From JABMQB01 sp964575025 (GTDB lineage Bacteria; Bacteroidota; Bacteroidia; Bacteroidales; Prolixibacteraceae), in contig CAZNPV010000004.1 in assembly GCA_964575025.1 (NCBI GenBank), positions 1 through 64,000 of the forward strand: DNA of 64,000 nucleotides, written 5' to 3'. Positions 34,462 through 43,994 of the stretch are shown here, piece by piece (the first letter of the stretch is position 1; every line of letters starts with the position of its first letter). The notes beneath the pieces were generated by a model. It ran no database searches and had not been told where the DNA came from. It saw only the letters and a list, made by a program, of their open reading frames with translations. Made by a program: the position numbers and the translations under genes.

Positions 34462-35331
34462 TCAAACCTGTTTTTTGATCTGTTCCACGATCCGTTCCAG
34501 GTCACGTACGGACCTGAACGGGATAACAATTTTCCCTTTTCCGCGGTTATTCATTGACAGGTCGACGTTGGCATGCAGGATTTTAGCCAGGTCATCTTTC
34601 ACAGCCTGATAGGCTTTCGGGTATTTTAGGCGGCTGGCTGTTTTCTTTTTTCCTGTTTTTTGTTCATCCAAAAGCCGCACCTGTTCCTCTACTTTCCTTA
34701 CCGACCAGTCATGTGTAAGGATTTGCTCATACAGGAAAGTCTGTTTGTCGTGGTCATTGACATTGATTAATGCCCTGGCGTGCCCCATGGATATTTTTTT
34801 GTCACGGATTCCTTTCTGGATGATTGCGGGAAGTTTCAATAACCTAAGATAATTGGCTATGGTAGAGCGCTTTTTACCGACTCTTCCGCTCAGGTTTTCC
34901 TGGGTTATTTTGCACTCTTCAATAAGCCGGTTATAGCTGAACGCGATTTCAATGGCATTCAGGTCTTCCCTTTGAATATTCTCCACCAGGGCCATTTCGA
35001 GCATTCCTTCGTCTTCGGTAAGACGAATATACGCAGGAATCCGTTTCAATCCGGCGATCCGCGCAGCTTTTAACCTTCTTTCCCCTGCAATGATCTGATA
35101 GGTATCCTGGTTTGTTTTTCGTACTGTAACCGGTTGTATCAGCCCTATTTCACGAATCGAAGCTGCCAGTTCATTGAGTGATTCCTGGTCAAATTCGGAT
35201 CGTGGCTGCCAGGGATTGATTTCAATTTTATCAATTTCTACTTCATTGATCGAAGGAACGCCTTCTTTCATTCTTTCCGCATCATCAATCAACGCCCCTA
35301 AGCCTCTCCCCAAAGCACTTCTTTTCCCCAT
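34462..35331 (-). CDS. parB: Chromosome partitioning protein ParB
   Basis: A 289-residue ParB/Spo0J protein. It has the N-terminal start KRSALGRGLGALI, a ParB CTPase domain with GERRLKAARIAG and ENIQREDLNAIE, a helix-turn-helix (LSGRVGKKRSTIANYLRLL), and a C-terminal dimerisation segment. It binds parS sites to segregate the chromosome with ParA. No parS sequence was spotted in this window. It lies 11 nt downstream of parA. Confidence 0.96.
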   Translation of the reverse strand: MGKRSALGRGLGALIDDAERMKEGVPSINEVEIDKIEINPWQPRSEFDQESLNELAASIREIGLIQPVTVRKTNQDTYQIIAGERRLKAARIAGLKRIPAYIRLTEDEGMLEMALVENIQREDLNAIEIAFSYNRLIEECKITQENLSGRVGKKRSTIANYLRLLKLPAIIQKGIRDKKISMGHARALINVNDHDKQTFLYEQILTHDWSVRKVEEQVRLLDEQKTGKKKTASRLKYPKAYQAVKDDLAKILHANVDLSMNNRGKGKIVIPFRSVRDLERIVEQIKKQV

Positions 35332-35342
35332 GAGTCCATCTG

Positions 35343-36146
35343 TTAATAATGAATTATTTTTTCCTCATCCGACATTCTGGTCATCCTGTTCCGCTGTAAG
35401 ATTTCGCGTGCCAGATTCATATGATTTATGGCCCCTTTCGAACTTGCATCATAGAGAACAACCGGTTTGCCGTAGCTGGGAGCCTCGCTGAGCTTCACAT
35501 TCCGTTGAATCACCGTATCGAAAACCATATCCTGAAAATGCCTTTTCACTTCTTCATATACCTGATTTGACAGATTCAGCCTGGAATCATACATGGTAAG
35601 CAGGAACCCTTCGATGGCCAGTCCGGGATTCAGGCGGCTCTGAATAATCCGGATCGTATTCAGTAATTTCCCCAGCCCTTCCAGGGCAAAATACTCACAT
35701 TGTACGGGAATAATCACCGAATCGGCTGCTGTCAGCGCATTCACAGTAATTAAACCCAGCGAAGGAGAACAGTCGATCAAAATAAAATCAAACCTTTCCT
35801 TCAGCGGTTCCAGTGCCTTTTTCAGAACTTTTTCGCGTTCCGGTATATTCAGCATTTCAATCTCAGCCCCCACCAGATCTATATTGGACGGAATAATATA
35901 CAGGTTGGCAATTTCGGTTTTCAAAATCACTTTACCGGCATCCATATCGTCCACAATGCACTCATAAATACTTGATTGAACATTTTTCACATCAAGCCCA
36001 AATCCGGATGTGGAGTTTGCCTGTGGATCGGCATCAATAACCAGAACTTTCTGATCCAGAACAGCCAGCCCTGCGGCCAGGTTTATGGTTGTGGTTGTTT
36101 TTCCCACACCCCCCTTCTGGTTGGCCAATGCAATTATTTTACCCAT
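35343..36146 (-). CDS. parA: Chromosome partitioning ATPase ParA
   Basis: A 267-residue deviant-Walker ATPase: Walker A KGGVGKTTT near residue 11, DADPQANSTSGFGL, and the switch region LIDCSPSLGLITVNALTAAD. It has no N-terminal HTH, so it is the chromosomal Soj type. With ParB it drives origin segregation on the nucleoid. The pair is followed by DUF5683 and mltD, a conserved Bacteroidota order. Confidence 0.97.
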   Translation of the reverse strand: MGKIIALANQKGGVGKTTTTINLAAGLAVLDQKVLVIDADPQANSTSGFGLDVKNVQSSIYECIVDDMDAGKVILKTEIANLYIIPSNIDLVGAEIEMLNIPEREKVLKKALEPLKERFDFILIDCSPSLGLITVNALTAADSVIIPVQCEYFALEGLGKLLNTIRIIQSRLNPGLAIEGFLLTMYDSRLNLSNQVYEEVKRHFQDMVFDTVIQRNVKLSEAPSYGKPVVLYDASSKGAINHMNLAREILQRNRMTRMSDEEKIIHY

Positions 36147-36268
36147 ATAAAGTCTATGTTTTTAGCCTGGTTTCAAAGTTAATATTTTATAGGAAACAGT
36201 CTGATAAAACTTATCAATAGTCGTGTGAAAAGGTGTTAAAAGACAAAAAGAGAACAGAAACAAACCAC

Positions 36269-37270
36269 TCAATATTTCGTGAGAATTTCCATTTTTAACC
36301 GTTCTTTATCGATAGGGACTACACCCACCTTCTCGCAGACCAATCCGCCTGCTGTATTTGAAAAGTCAGCTATCAGGTCCGGATTTAAACCGGCAGCCAG
36401 ACACAATCCGGCCACACTGATAACGGTATCCCCGGCTCCTGAAACATCGGCAATATCCCTGATATTGGCAGGATAATACGATTTTTCAGCTCCGTTGCTT
36501 ATCAGGACTCCCTGTTCCGAAAGGGTGATGAAAATAATTTTAAAATTCTTCTTTTGTCTGTAATCGTGGGCCTCTTTCAGCAATGCTTCCAGGTCACTTT
36601 TTTTCCCGGTAAATTTGGTTCCCTGCCTGAATTCATTGAAATTTGGCTTAAAGAGGTCAATATCTTTGTAGAGTTTAAAATTGCGTACTTTGGGGTCGGC
36701 AGCCGTAAAGATTCCTTTTTCCCGGGCCAGCAGGGTAACACGGCGGATCAGGCCCGGCGTAATCACCCCCTTGTCGTAATCCACAAAAATAACCAAATCA
36801 ATCCGTTGCTGCGCAATCGTTTTTTGTATCGCCTGAAAAATCTGTTCCTCCAGTTCCTCCGGGATATAATCTGTGGTCTCCTCATCAATACGCGCAATGT
36901 GCTGGCCATTGCTGATAACCCGGTTTTTAACCGTTGTATTACGCCCCGGGTCCCTGAAGATCCCCTCCTGCGAAAGGTTTCTCCGTTTGAATAGCCGAAG
37001 AAACTCTTTCCCCCTGGCGTCATCGCCTATTACTGAAAACAAAAAAGGAGTCGCTCCCAGGGCCTGAATATTCAGGGATACATTGGCAGCACCCCCCAGC
37101 CTGTTTTCACGATCTGTTACATTCACAATCGGGATGGGAGCTTCGGGAGATATCCTTTCAATTTTTCCCCAAAGGTACACATCAACCATGGCATCGCCAA
37201 GGATCAATACATTCAGGTTTTTAAAGTGTGTAAATGTATGTTCAACAAAAGATCTCTTCACCCGCTTCAT
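36269..37270 (-). CDS. rfaE1: D-glycero-beta-D-manno-heptose-7-phosphate kinase
   Basis: A 333-residue PfkB-family sugar kinase equal to the N-terminal half of HldE. It has GDAMVDVYLWGKIERISPEAP, the first PfkB signature LGGAANVSLNIQALGA, and the second signature DVSGAGDTVIS with the catalytic Asp in GAGD. It phosphorylates heptose 7-phosphate on the way to ADP-heptose. Its partner adenylyltransferase, rfaE2, is 23 kb away. A -7 box on the minus strand (TACATTTG, 37291-37284) lies just upstream. Confidence 0.94.
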   Translation of the reverse strand: MKRVKRSFVEHTFTHFKNLNVLILGDAMVDVYLWGKIERISPEAPIPIVNVTDRENRLGGAANVSLNIQALGATPFLFSVIGDDARGKEFLRLFKRRNLSQEGIFRDPGRNTTVKNRVISNGQHIARIDEETTDYIPEELEEQIFQAIQKTIAQQRIDLVIFVDYDKGVITPGLIRRVTLLAREKGIFTAADPKVRNFKLYKDIDLFKPNFNEFRQGTKFTGKKSDLEALLKEAHDYRQKKNFKIIFITLSEQGVLISNGAEKSYYPANIRDIADVSGAGDTVISVAGLCLAAGLNPDLIADFSNTAGGLVCEKVGVVPIDKERLKMEILTKY

Positions 37271-37334
37271 TTAAAAAGTGGTACAAATGTAAGAAAAATT
37301 AAACGGGGGAAAAAGCCTGGATACAGAAAGGAAG

Positions 37335-39806
37335 TTACATTGGGTCCACATCGATATTAAAAACCGCACTGCTGTTTCCGCGGAGGTGTTTAACCTTTTG
37401 AACTCCCTGATATATATACTGCTTATTTTCTGCCAGTTGAGGGCCGCGTTTGGCTTTTACCCAGATCTCTTTCTGGTACCACAGGCTTATTCTTCCAATT
37501 AAGGGAAATTCCGGTCCCATAACGATCAACTGTCTGTTCCGGCGTAAAATTTCTGCCAGTTGGTGCGATGCTTTGGTCAGTTTATCCGGATCTTTGTGTT
37601 TAACCACAACCTTGATGAGCCGGTAAAACGGCGGATACTGAAACAATTTTCTTTCTTTTAACTGGCGGGCAAATGTTTCCTTGAAGGCCTGGTTTCTGAC
37701 CTCAGCCAGTACCGGATGATCCGGTTGTGTTGTCTGAATGATAACCGTCCCCTTCCTGTGTTTTCTGCCAGCTCTGCCACTCACCTGCGACATCAGTTGA
37801 TAACTGCGCTCATGGGCTCTGAAATCAGGAAAGGTAAGCAGGTTATCTGCATTGATGATACCGACGACATTGACGTATTCAAAATCCAGCCCTTTGGTCA
37901 CCATCTGCGTTCCGACGAGGATATCCGTTTTCCTGGTTTCAAGGTTTCGTATCAGTTTTTCCAGTGCATTTTTTTTCCGGGTAGAATCCAGGTCCATTCG
38001 CTCAATGCGGGCCTCCGGAAACAGGCTCTTCAGTTCATCTTCGATCTTTTCCGTTCCCATGCCACGGGTTTTTATTTCCGGGGATCCGCAAGCCGGGCAA
38101 GATGCCGGCACAGGCCTGCGATAACCGCAATAGTGGCAGACCAGTTGTTGTTTTCCTTTGTGATACGTAAGGCTGACATCGCACCTTTCACACTTCGGGA
38201 TCCACCCACAAGCCATACACTCCAAAAAAGGAGCATAACCCCGCCGGTTCTGAAAAAGTATAACCTGCTCATTCTGAGCCAGGCTTTCCGATATTTTTTC
38301 ATACAATTCCGGAGCCAGAAAAGATCTCATTTGCCTCCGTTGATAAGCCCTGCGTAAATCCGAAACAATAATTTCGGGTAATTCCATATCTCCGTGCCGT
38401 TGATAGAGTTCCACCAATCCATATTTTCCGGATTGAACGTTCTGATAGGATTCAAACGACGGAGTGGCTGTTCCCAGCAATACCGGAGCCTTAAACTGAA
38501 AGCCGGTTACCACAGCCAGATCACGTGCATTGTAACGGGGTGCCGGATCGAACTGTTTGAATGAGTTTTCATGTTCCTCGTCCACGATGATCAATCCCAG
38601 CTCCTGAAAAGGTAAAAAAACAGCAGACCGTGCTCCCAGGATGATCTGAAAGGAATCCCCGGATCGGGTTTTCCGGTTCTTTACATGCTCCCAGATCTCC
38701 ATTCGCTCCGAATCATTCAGCCGGGAGTGGTATACCCCTACCCTGGCTCCGAAAACCCGCCTGAGTCTCCCGACAAGCTGAGCCGTCAGGGCAATCTCAG
38801 GGACCAGATAAAGTACCTGCTTCCCCTGACGAATGACCTTGTCAATCAGGTGGGTATAAATCTCTGTCTTCCCACTTGAAGTCACTCCATGCAAAAGAAC
38901 CGTATTTCTCTTTTTAAACCATTCTTCTATCTCGCCCAGTGCCTGCTCCTGAAACGGATTTAACAAATTCAGTTCTCCCTGTTCCTCGCGGTGATCCTCC
39001 AGGCGTGACACTTCCCTGTGGGTCACAAATAAAATGTTCTTATCCGTAAGAGCCTTCAGGACAGCCGGACTGTACGAAGCGGATCGCATTAACTCTTTTC
39101 TGCGGATCGCTTTTTTTTCTCCGGATGAAAAAGCCTTTGTCAGATGACAAAAATGCATCAGCAATTCTTCCTGTTTCTTAGCCTTTTTCAACGCCCGGAG
39201 TTTCTGCAACAGTATTTCCTCATTGCCTATGGCTTTATTCAATGATACAAAGGCTTCTGTTTTTGTTTTGTATTTCGGATTGATTTTTTCCTCGATGCTC
39301 AGGCATTTTTTTCCCAGTAACGATTGGAGTACCTGAAAGGTCCCCGTTTCCGGGCTTTTCTTCTGAATTTCACGGAGTGTTTCCGGCCGGTTACCCAGAA
39401 GGGAAAGGATCTTTTTTTCCTCCCGGGTTAAGTTGCCGGTATCTATGCCCTCTACGGTTTTAAATTTTGTGGAACTCTCCAGTTTCAATGTGGCCGGCAA
39501 GGCCGCTTTCATCACCTCTCCCAGTGTACAGCAGTAATATTCAGCGATCCATTTCCAGAGTTTTATATTTTCCGGATAAACGACAGGGGCATCATCCAGG
39601 ACAGATTGAATATCCTTCACGGTAAAATTCCCGGGTTTCTTCGAATGGATGGCTGTAACCACAGCGGAATAAAATTTTTTCCCCCCAAACTGGATGATGA
39701 CCCGTTTCCCGATTTTTGCCTCCGAAGCCCACTTTTCAGGAACCCTGTACGTGAAGGGTTCTTCCACGGGAAGGGGCAGCAAAACATCAACATAGTGTTC
39801 TTTCAT
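37335..39806 (-). CDS. priA: Primosomal protein N' (replication restart helicase PriA)
   Basis: An 823-residue superfamily 2 helicase. The N-terminal DNA-binding domain (VDVLLPLPVEEPFTYRVP) is followed by Walker A GVTSSGKTE and the DEEH box in LIIVDEEHENSFKQ. A zinc-binding insert has CMACGWIPKCERCD and CHYCGYRRPVPASCPACG, and helicase motifs V-VI lie in GTQMVTKGLDF and QVSGRAGRKHRKG. It reloads the replisome at stalled forks. Length is normal. The last residues (NIDVDPM) are typical. Confidence 0.97.
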   Translation of the reverse strand: MKEHYVDVLLPLPVEEPFTYRVPEKWASEAKIGKRVIIQFGGKKFYSAVVTAIHSKKPGNFTVKDIQSVLDDAPVVYPENIKLWKWIAEYYCCTLGEVMKAALPATLKLESSTKFKTVEGIDTGNLTREEKKILSLLGNRPETLREIQKKSPETGTFQVLQSLLGKKCLSIEEKINPKYKTKTEAFVSLNKAIGNEEILLQKLRALKKAKKQEELLMHFCHLTKAFSSGEKKAIRRKELMRSASYSPAVLKALTDKNILFVTHREVSRLEDHREEQGELNLLNPFQEQALGEIEEWFKKRNTVLLHGVTSSGKTEIYTHLIDKVIRQGKQVLYLVPEIALTAQLVGRLRRVFGARVGVYHSRLNDSERMEIWEHVKNRKTRSGDSFQIILGARSAVFLPFQELGLIIVDEEHENSFKQFDPAPRYNARDLAVVTGFQFKAPVLLGTATPSFESYQNVQSGKYGLVELYQRHGDMELPEIIVSDLRRAYQRRQMRSFLAPELYEKISESLAQNEQVILFQNRRGYAPFLECMACGWIPKCERCDVSLTYHKGKQQLVCHYCGYRRPVPASCPACGSPEIKTRGMGTEKIEDELKSLFPEARIERMDLDSTRKKNALEKLIRNLETRKTDILVGTQMVTKGLDFEYVNVVGIINADNLLTFPDFRAHERSYQLMSQVSGRAGRKHRKGTVIIQTTQPDHPVLAEVRNQAFKETFARQLKERKLFQYPPFYRLIKVVVKHKDPDKLTKASHQLAEILRRNRQLIVMGPEFPLIGRISLWYQKEIWVKAKRGPQLAENKQYIYQGVQKVKHLRGNSSAVFNIDVDPM

Positions 39807-39921
39807 ATCCTGTTTGATTCCGTTCTGACGGGTTTGGCCTGATTAAATTATCCATTTTTTATCATATAACCACGGGAATCGGGGATTATCTTTTACGGTT
39901 TCTGTTTCCGGTACGCCATAA

Positions 39922-40065
39922 AAAAAGGCTGTCTGAAAAGTCATTGTATTCATTAACCGCAAAGTTCGCCAGGAATGCGCAGAGTCCGCAGAGAATTCAC
40001 AATCAACAAGATGTAACTTTGCGTCCCTGGCGGAACTAATAACTTTTCAGACAGCCTCTTTTTTC
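39922..40065 (+). repeat. Dispersed CGCAAAG-rich repeat, copy 2, with perfect terminal inverted repeats
   Basis: GGCTGTCTGAAAAGT (39927-39941) is perfectly complementary to ACTTTTCAGACAGCC (40042-40056), flanked by A-rich and T-rich runs. The interior (AACCGCAAAGTTCGCC and TTTGCGTCCCTGGCGGAAC) matches copies 1 and 3. It lies just after the ROK kinase stop and could also end transcription in both directions. It is non-coding and MITE-like. The remainder of 39807-40078 shows only the priA upstream region. Confidence 0.8.
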
Positions 40066-40078
40066 CTGAATGAGGCTG

Positions 40079-41056
40079 TTATGATTCAAGTTCCTTCCAT
40101 ACGAGGGCGCTGGCTCCGACAATAGCTGCATCCCCTGGTTTCAGTTCTGAAGGAAGGATTTTTATTTTATTCCTGAAAATTGGCAACAGGTGTTCTTCCA
40201 TTGCTTCTTTCGTAGGTTTAAAGATCAGGTCACCGGCAGCGGTGGGGCCGCCAAAAAGGAAGATTGCCTCCGGGCTGAGGTGATGAACTGTATCGGCCAG
40301 ACCCTGCCCCAAATATTCACCGGTTATCTCAAAAACCTCCTGCGCAATTTTATCGCCGGCTGCAGCTGCCTCAAAGATCATTTTTGAATCCAGTTCGTTA
40401 TAGGATTTATCTGCCAGCATGCTGTCCGTTGCGTTATAGTAGGCCAGCAATTCAAAGGCTGTTCGCTTCATTCCCGGGGCGGAACAGTATGCTTCGAGGT
40501 GTCCATGTGCTTCGCAACCGCAAAGGCGACCATCCGGAACCAGCATTGTATGCCCGCATTCACCGGCAAAACCATCGTGTCCATACACCATCTCCCCATT
40601 CACAACCAGTCCGCTGCCTACACCTGTTCCCAGGGTAAACATCACAAAATTCTTCATTCCCCTGGCGCCTCCGTAAATCATTTCACCCATAGCCGCCGCA
40701 TTGGCATCGTTGGTTAATACGATAACCTTCAATTCTGTAAAATTCTTCCTGAGCAGGTCCACGAAGTGAACAACCCCCTTAAAGGAGAGGTTCGGGGCAA
40801 ATTCAATGGTCCCTTTATAATAGTTTCCATTGGGAGCCCCAATGCCGATCCCCAGAATCTCACTGTCTTCATTCATCAGTTTAACCGATTTGATTACTTC
40901 CCGGATTGCCACCGAGAGATCAGAAATAAACCGATCGATGTTTCCATGCGAAGGGGTTGGAATAGTATCCTTAACAAGCACATTCCCGTCCTTATTAACC
41001 ACTCCGATTGCGGTGTTTGTTCCTCCGATGTCGATTCCTATTGCTACTTTTTTCAT
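40079..41056 (-). CDS. ROK family sugar kinase
   Basis: A 325-residue kinase of the ROK family. The ATP-binding start is IGIDIGGTNTAIGVV, with TLGTGVGSGLVVNGE, and a zinc-binding segment GHTMLVPDGRLCGCEAHGHLEAYCS. The last ligand position, usually Cys (CGxxGC), is His here. There is no N-terminal HTH, so it is an enzyme, not a repressor; likely substrates are glucose or N-acetylated sugars. It lies 33 nt downstream of a sugar transporter gene, so uptake and phosphorylation are probably co-expressed. Confidence 0.92.
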   Translation of the reverse strand: MKKVAIGIDIGGTNTAIGVVNKDGNVLVKDTIPTPSHGNIDRFISDLSVAIREVIKSVKLMNEDSEILGIGIGAPNGNYYKGTIEFAPNLSFKGVVHFVDLLRKNFTELKVIVLTNDANAAAMGEMIYGGARGMKNFVMFTLGTGVGSGLVVNGEMVYGHDGFAGECGHTMLVPDGRLCGCEAHGHLEAYCSAPGMKRTAFELLAYYNATDSMLADKSYNELDSKMIFEAAAAGDKIAQEVFEITGEYLGQGLADTVHHLSPEAIFLFGGPTAAGDLIFKPTKEAMEEHLLPIFRNKIKILPSELKPGDAAIVGASALVWKELES

Positions 41057-41089
41057 GCGATTATAATTGTTTATTTATGAATCAATTTT

Positions 41090-42472
41090 TTATATTCTCC
41101 GGATAAAATTCCCTTTTACGGCATAGAAGAAAATGTACAGGTAACAGATTGCCGGAACGATGAAAGCCCATGAGTAACTGACATTATCCGCAATGGATCC
41201 CATGATGGGAGGAATAATTGCCCCTCCCAGAATAAAGGCATTGATGATCCCTGAAGCCGAGGCCATCTCCTCCCCATCAAGGCTTTTCACGGCCAGTGAG
41301 AAGATATTCGGGAACATGATGGAGTTGAACAGTCCAATGGATATGACGGTCCAGAGGGCTATGGAACCGGTTGTGAAGGTTGTTACCAGATCGAGGCCGG
41401 CAGCTATCAGGGCAAAGATGGCCAGCGTACGGGCTGCTTTCCCGGTTCCAATCTGCATGATGATAAAGTTGACCAGGGCAACGCCTGTGAAGATCCCCCC
41501 GATGGTCCAGTTCCATTCGGTAACAAAGGCCCCTGAAATAAGGGCGAGAATTAAAACAGGAATCGCATAGATGTATTTTTTCGAAGAGCGCATTTCCGAG
41601 AACATCAGCGAACCGAAGAACCGTCCGACCATGGCGCCTCCCCAATAGATGGCAGCATAGGTAGAGGCTTCTGTGCGCGTCATCCCTTCAATCGCCGTTG
41701 AGAGGTAGTTTACAATTAAACCGGCATTGCCCACTTCGGCTCCTACATAGGCAAAAATACCTATCGCCCCCAGGACCACATGCGGATATTTCCAGACACT
41801 GGCTTTCCTCTCTTCATTCTTTTCTGAAATAATGACCGGCAGTTTGATTACGAAAAGCATAACAGCAACTGCAACCACGATAATGCCCATGACAATAAAC
41901 GGCAGAGGGATCCTCTCTGCTACGCTGAGTCCGTAATTTTCTATTTCCTCTGCGGTTGCCATGGGAGGCAATTCCAATCCTTTGAATATGGCTACACTGA
42001 TAAGCCACGGAGCAATCATGGTGGCAACAGAATTCAATGCCTGGGTTAAATTCAGACGACTCGAGGAGGAACTCTCAGGTCCCAATGCGGTAACATAGGG
42101 ATTGGCAGCCACCTGTAAAAAAACAACTCCCGTTGCAAGAATAAAGGTCGCTACATAAAACAGACTTTGAATCGGTCCCTTCGCAGCAGGAATAAATATG
42201 ATACTGCCCAGCCCCATAAGCAAAAGCCCTAAAATAACCGTCCATTTGTATCCAACCAGTTTGATCAGTCTCCCCGAAGGAATCGACATGACAGGATACG
42301 TAATGAAAAAAGCCGATGATAACAATTGTGCCTCGAATTCCGATAATCCGAATACTGCCTTAACAGGAGCTGTCATGGTAATAATAAAGGTAGTGGCAAA
42401 TCCAAAAATAAAAAAGATGGAGCTAAATACCGACATACCCAATACTACGTTGTTGTTGTTTTTCTTTTCCAT
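41090..42472 (-). CDS. Sugar MFS transporter (FucP/glucose-galactose family)
   Basis: A 460-residue transporter with about twelve transmembrane helices. It resembles the FHS family (FucP, GluP): FIFGFATTFIITMTAPVKAVFGLSEFEAQLLSSAFF-type start, GVVFLQVAANPYVTALGP in the middle, and GGAIIPPIMGSIADN near the C terminus. It imports hexoses with protons. A -7 box TAAATTTG on the minus strand (42525-42518) lies 46 nt upstream. It heads a two-gene unit with the ROK kinase. Confidence 0.93.
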   Translation of the reverse strand: MEKKNNNNVVLGMSVFSSIFFIFGFATTFIITMTAPVKAVFGLSEFEAQLLSSAFFITYPVMSIPSGRLIKLVGYKWTVILGLLLMGLGSIIFIPAAKGPIQSLFYVATFILATGVVFLQVAANPYVTALGPESSSSSRLNLTQALNSVATMIAPWLISVAIFKGLELPPMATAEEIENYGLSVAERIPLPFIVMGIIVVAVAVMLFVIKLPVIISEKNEERKASVWKYPHVVLGAIGIFAYVGAEVGNAGLIVNYLSTAIEGMTRTEASTYAAIYWGGAMVGRFFGSLMFSEMRSSKKYIYAIPVLILALISGAFVTEWNWTIGGIFTGVALVNFIIMQIGTGKAARTLAIFALIAAGLDLVTTFTTGSIALWTVISIGLFNSIMFPNIFSLAVKSLDGEEMASASGIINAFILGGAIIPPIMGSIADNVSYSWAFIVPAICYLYIFFYAVKGNFIRRI

Positions 42473-42676
42473 TATCAGTAATTTTTATTTACGTTTAGTT
42501 TCGAATCAGTCAAATAACAAATTTAAAAATATTCTTTAATCCATACGGTATTGTTTCTCAAATTACGAACATTCAGGCTTATTTATTCCGGTTCAGATGA
42601 TTACACCGGCTGCACAGATCATCCTTTACCCGGATCTGTAAAATAATAAAAGAAAATCGTATTAAAAATATAATTT

Positions 42677-42716
42677 TTGTTGTTTTTAGCGTGCTCTTTT
42701 TATAGATTTGTTAAAC
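42677..42716 (+). promoter_or_regulatory. Promoter of cassette 1, sharing a 10-mer with cassette 2
   Basis: TTG at 42680-42682, 20 nt, TAGATTTG at 42703-42710: a consensus promoter 29 nt before the GTG start of the TM2 gene. The overlapping word TTTGTTAAAC (42707-42716) recurs at 46215-46224 upstream of the first gene of cassette 2, where the -7 box is less perfect (GATGTTTG). Confidence 0.65.
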
Positions 42717-42738
42717 ATAAACTAAAAGAATAAATAAA

Positions 42739-43152
42739 GTGAAACGTTTAACACAACTTTTACTCAGTGTATTGCTTACAGTAGCATTTACTTCCGCAAA
42801 CGCCGGGAATTATCACATTGATGATCAAGCTCTTGATGAGGTTTTTGCGGCAGCTCAGGCTGTTTCAATAACGGAAATTGGTGCACCGGCACTTCCTGGT
42901 ACGGGTGTTCTCCCGTCCCTGGCATTTGCTGAAGAAAAAGATCCGATGATCGCTATTCTCCTGGATTTATTTCTGGGAGTTATCGGTGTCCACAGGTTTT
43001 ACCTGGGAACGGAAACATTGACAGGTCTGGCCTATTTTCTGACCTGTGGCGGAATTTTCGGGATCGTCCCGTTGATTGATCTTGTTGTATTAGCCATTAA
43101 TTACGACGACATCAGTCCGTACATTGACAATCCCCGGTTCTTTATGTGGTAA
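42739..43152 (+). CDS. TM2-domain protein with signal peptide (cassette 1, gene A)
   Basis: A 137-residue protein starting at GTG. It has a signal peptide to about residue 22 (TSANAG), an acidic helix (HIDDQALDEVFAAAQAV), a linker, and two transmembrane segments forming a TM2 domain. The hallmark ILLDLFLGVIGVHRFYLG is present, and the end is NPRFFMW. TM2 proteins are small membrane proteins of mostly unknown role. It is the first gene of the first five-gene cassette and has its own promoter and a strong terminator right behind it. It is therefore probably made in larger amounts than the genes that follow. The acidic-helix segment resembles one in the first gene of cassette 2. Confidence 0.88.
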   Translation: MKRLTQLLLSVLLTVAFTSANAGNYHIDDQALDEVFAAAQAVSITEIGAPALPGTGVLPSLAFAEEKDPMIAILLDLFLGVIGVHRFYLGTETLTGLAYFLTCGGIFGIVPLIDLVVLAINYDDISPYIDNPRFFMW

Positions 43153-43170
43153 AATTAGCTGTACAGAAAA

Positions 43171-43210
43171 AACTGCTAAAACCAACCCACTGGTTTTAGC
43201 AGTTTTTTTT
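43171..43210 (+). terminator. Terminator/attenuator after cassette 1 gene A
   Basis: A 14-bp perfect stem, AACTGCTAAAACCA (43171-43184) and TGGTTTTAGCAGTT (43191-43204), with a 6-nt loop and a following T-run. It separates the TM2 gene from the remaining four cassette genes, which then depend on read-through or a further promoter. Confidence 0.88.
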
Positions 43211-43280
43211 GCCGGTAAACCGGTACGAAACTGAATTTTTTTGATTTTTTCCGATGCACTTAAATTACCATTTTACCCAG

Positions 43281-43994
43281 ATGATAATGAGCCGGTTTTT
43301 CAGATTCATACTACCTGGTCTGTTTATTGTTTCCGGGATTATACCTGCCCGGGGACAAACACGTTTTATCCACGCCCACCTAAAAAATGAAACCTATCAA
43401 AACAACAAACTTATTACGGTTGAATCGGATTACTTCTTTGATGCAGAAACGGGAAACTTGGTGGTCCACAGTTCGCTGCCTGAAGACCATATAAAAATTT
43501 CAAACCGCCTGGGGGAAGTAAAAATATTTTATCCCGCCTCAAACCGGGTTACCTTAAAACAAAATCAGTATTTCAGCAGTGAAAATGAGCTGATCTATTA
43601 TTTTCTGTCGAATGACTATTACAACCTCGGGCTGTCCGATGAAGGATTCAGGGTTACCGGTACGCATATGGACGGCAATTATCAGGTCGTAACCTGGACT
43701 GCTCCTGTGGGTATGAAGGTGGTCTCCAGGATAGAACTGGTTTTCGAAAACGGGCAGCCTGTGTATGCTGTGTACTATCATACAAACGGTAGCATCATCC
43801 GAAAGATCTATTACTACAATTACGAAATTTTTCCCGATTTTATGATGCCCATGAAAGTCACACAGATCTCGTACACCCCGGACGGGGACTCGGTTATTCA
43901 GCGGAATACCTGGTCGTCCCTTACCGTATCTGCCATTCCGGATTCAGACTATTTTAATTTTAAAATCCCTGAAGATGCAGTTGTTTCACAATAG
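43281..43994 (+). CDS. Secreted LolA-like beta protein (cassette 1, gene B)
   Basis: A 237-residue exported protein. Of three in-frame ATGs, the one at 43281 (MIMSRFFRFILPGLF) best fits a signal peptide; cleavage is near ARGQ. The mature part alternates short strands (LITVESDYFFDAETGNLVVH, LGEVKIFYPASNRVTL, VVSRIELVFENGQPVYAVYY). This is the pattern of LolA/outer-membrane lipoprotein-sorting folds, though I recognise no signature. The matching gene in cassette 2 is at 46911-47588. The stop overlaps the YidD-like gene by 20 nt. The fold is inferred. Confidence 0.75.
   Translation: MIMSRFFRFILPGLFIVSGIIPARGQTRFIHAHLKNETYQNNKLITVESDYFFDAETGNLVVHSSLPEDHIKISNRLGEVKIFYPASNRVTLKQNQYFSSENELIYYFLSNDYYNLGLSDEGFRVTGTHMDGNYQVVTWTAPVGMKVVSRIELVFENGQPVYAVYYHTNGSIIRKIYYYNYEIFPDFMMPMKVTQISYTPDGDSVIQRNTWSSLTVSAIPDSDYFNFKIPEDAVVSQ

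Noticed and set aside
34462..36146. parS site near parAB
   Set aside because: No palindrome resembling the parS consensus was found by eye in the window.
42739..43152. Bacteriocin-like peptide with leader
   Set aside because: A typical signal peptide and a clear TM2 domain are present and there is no GG-type leader or immunity gene, so a bacteriocin call is not supported.
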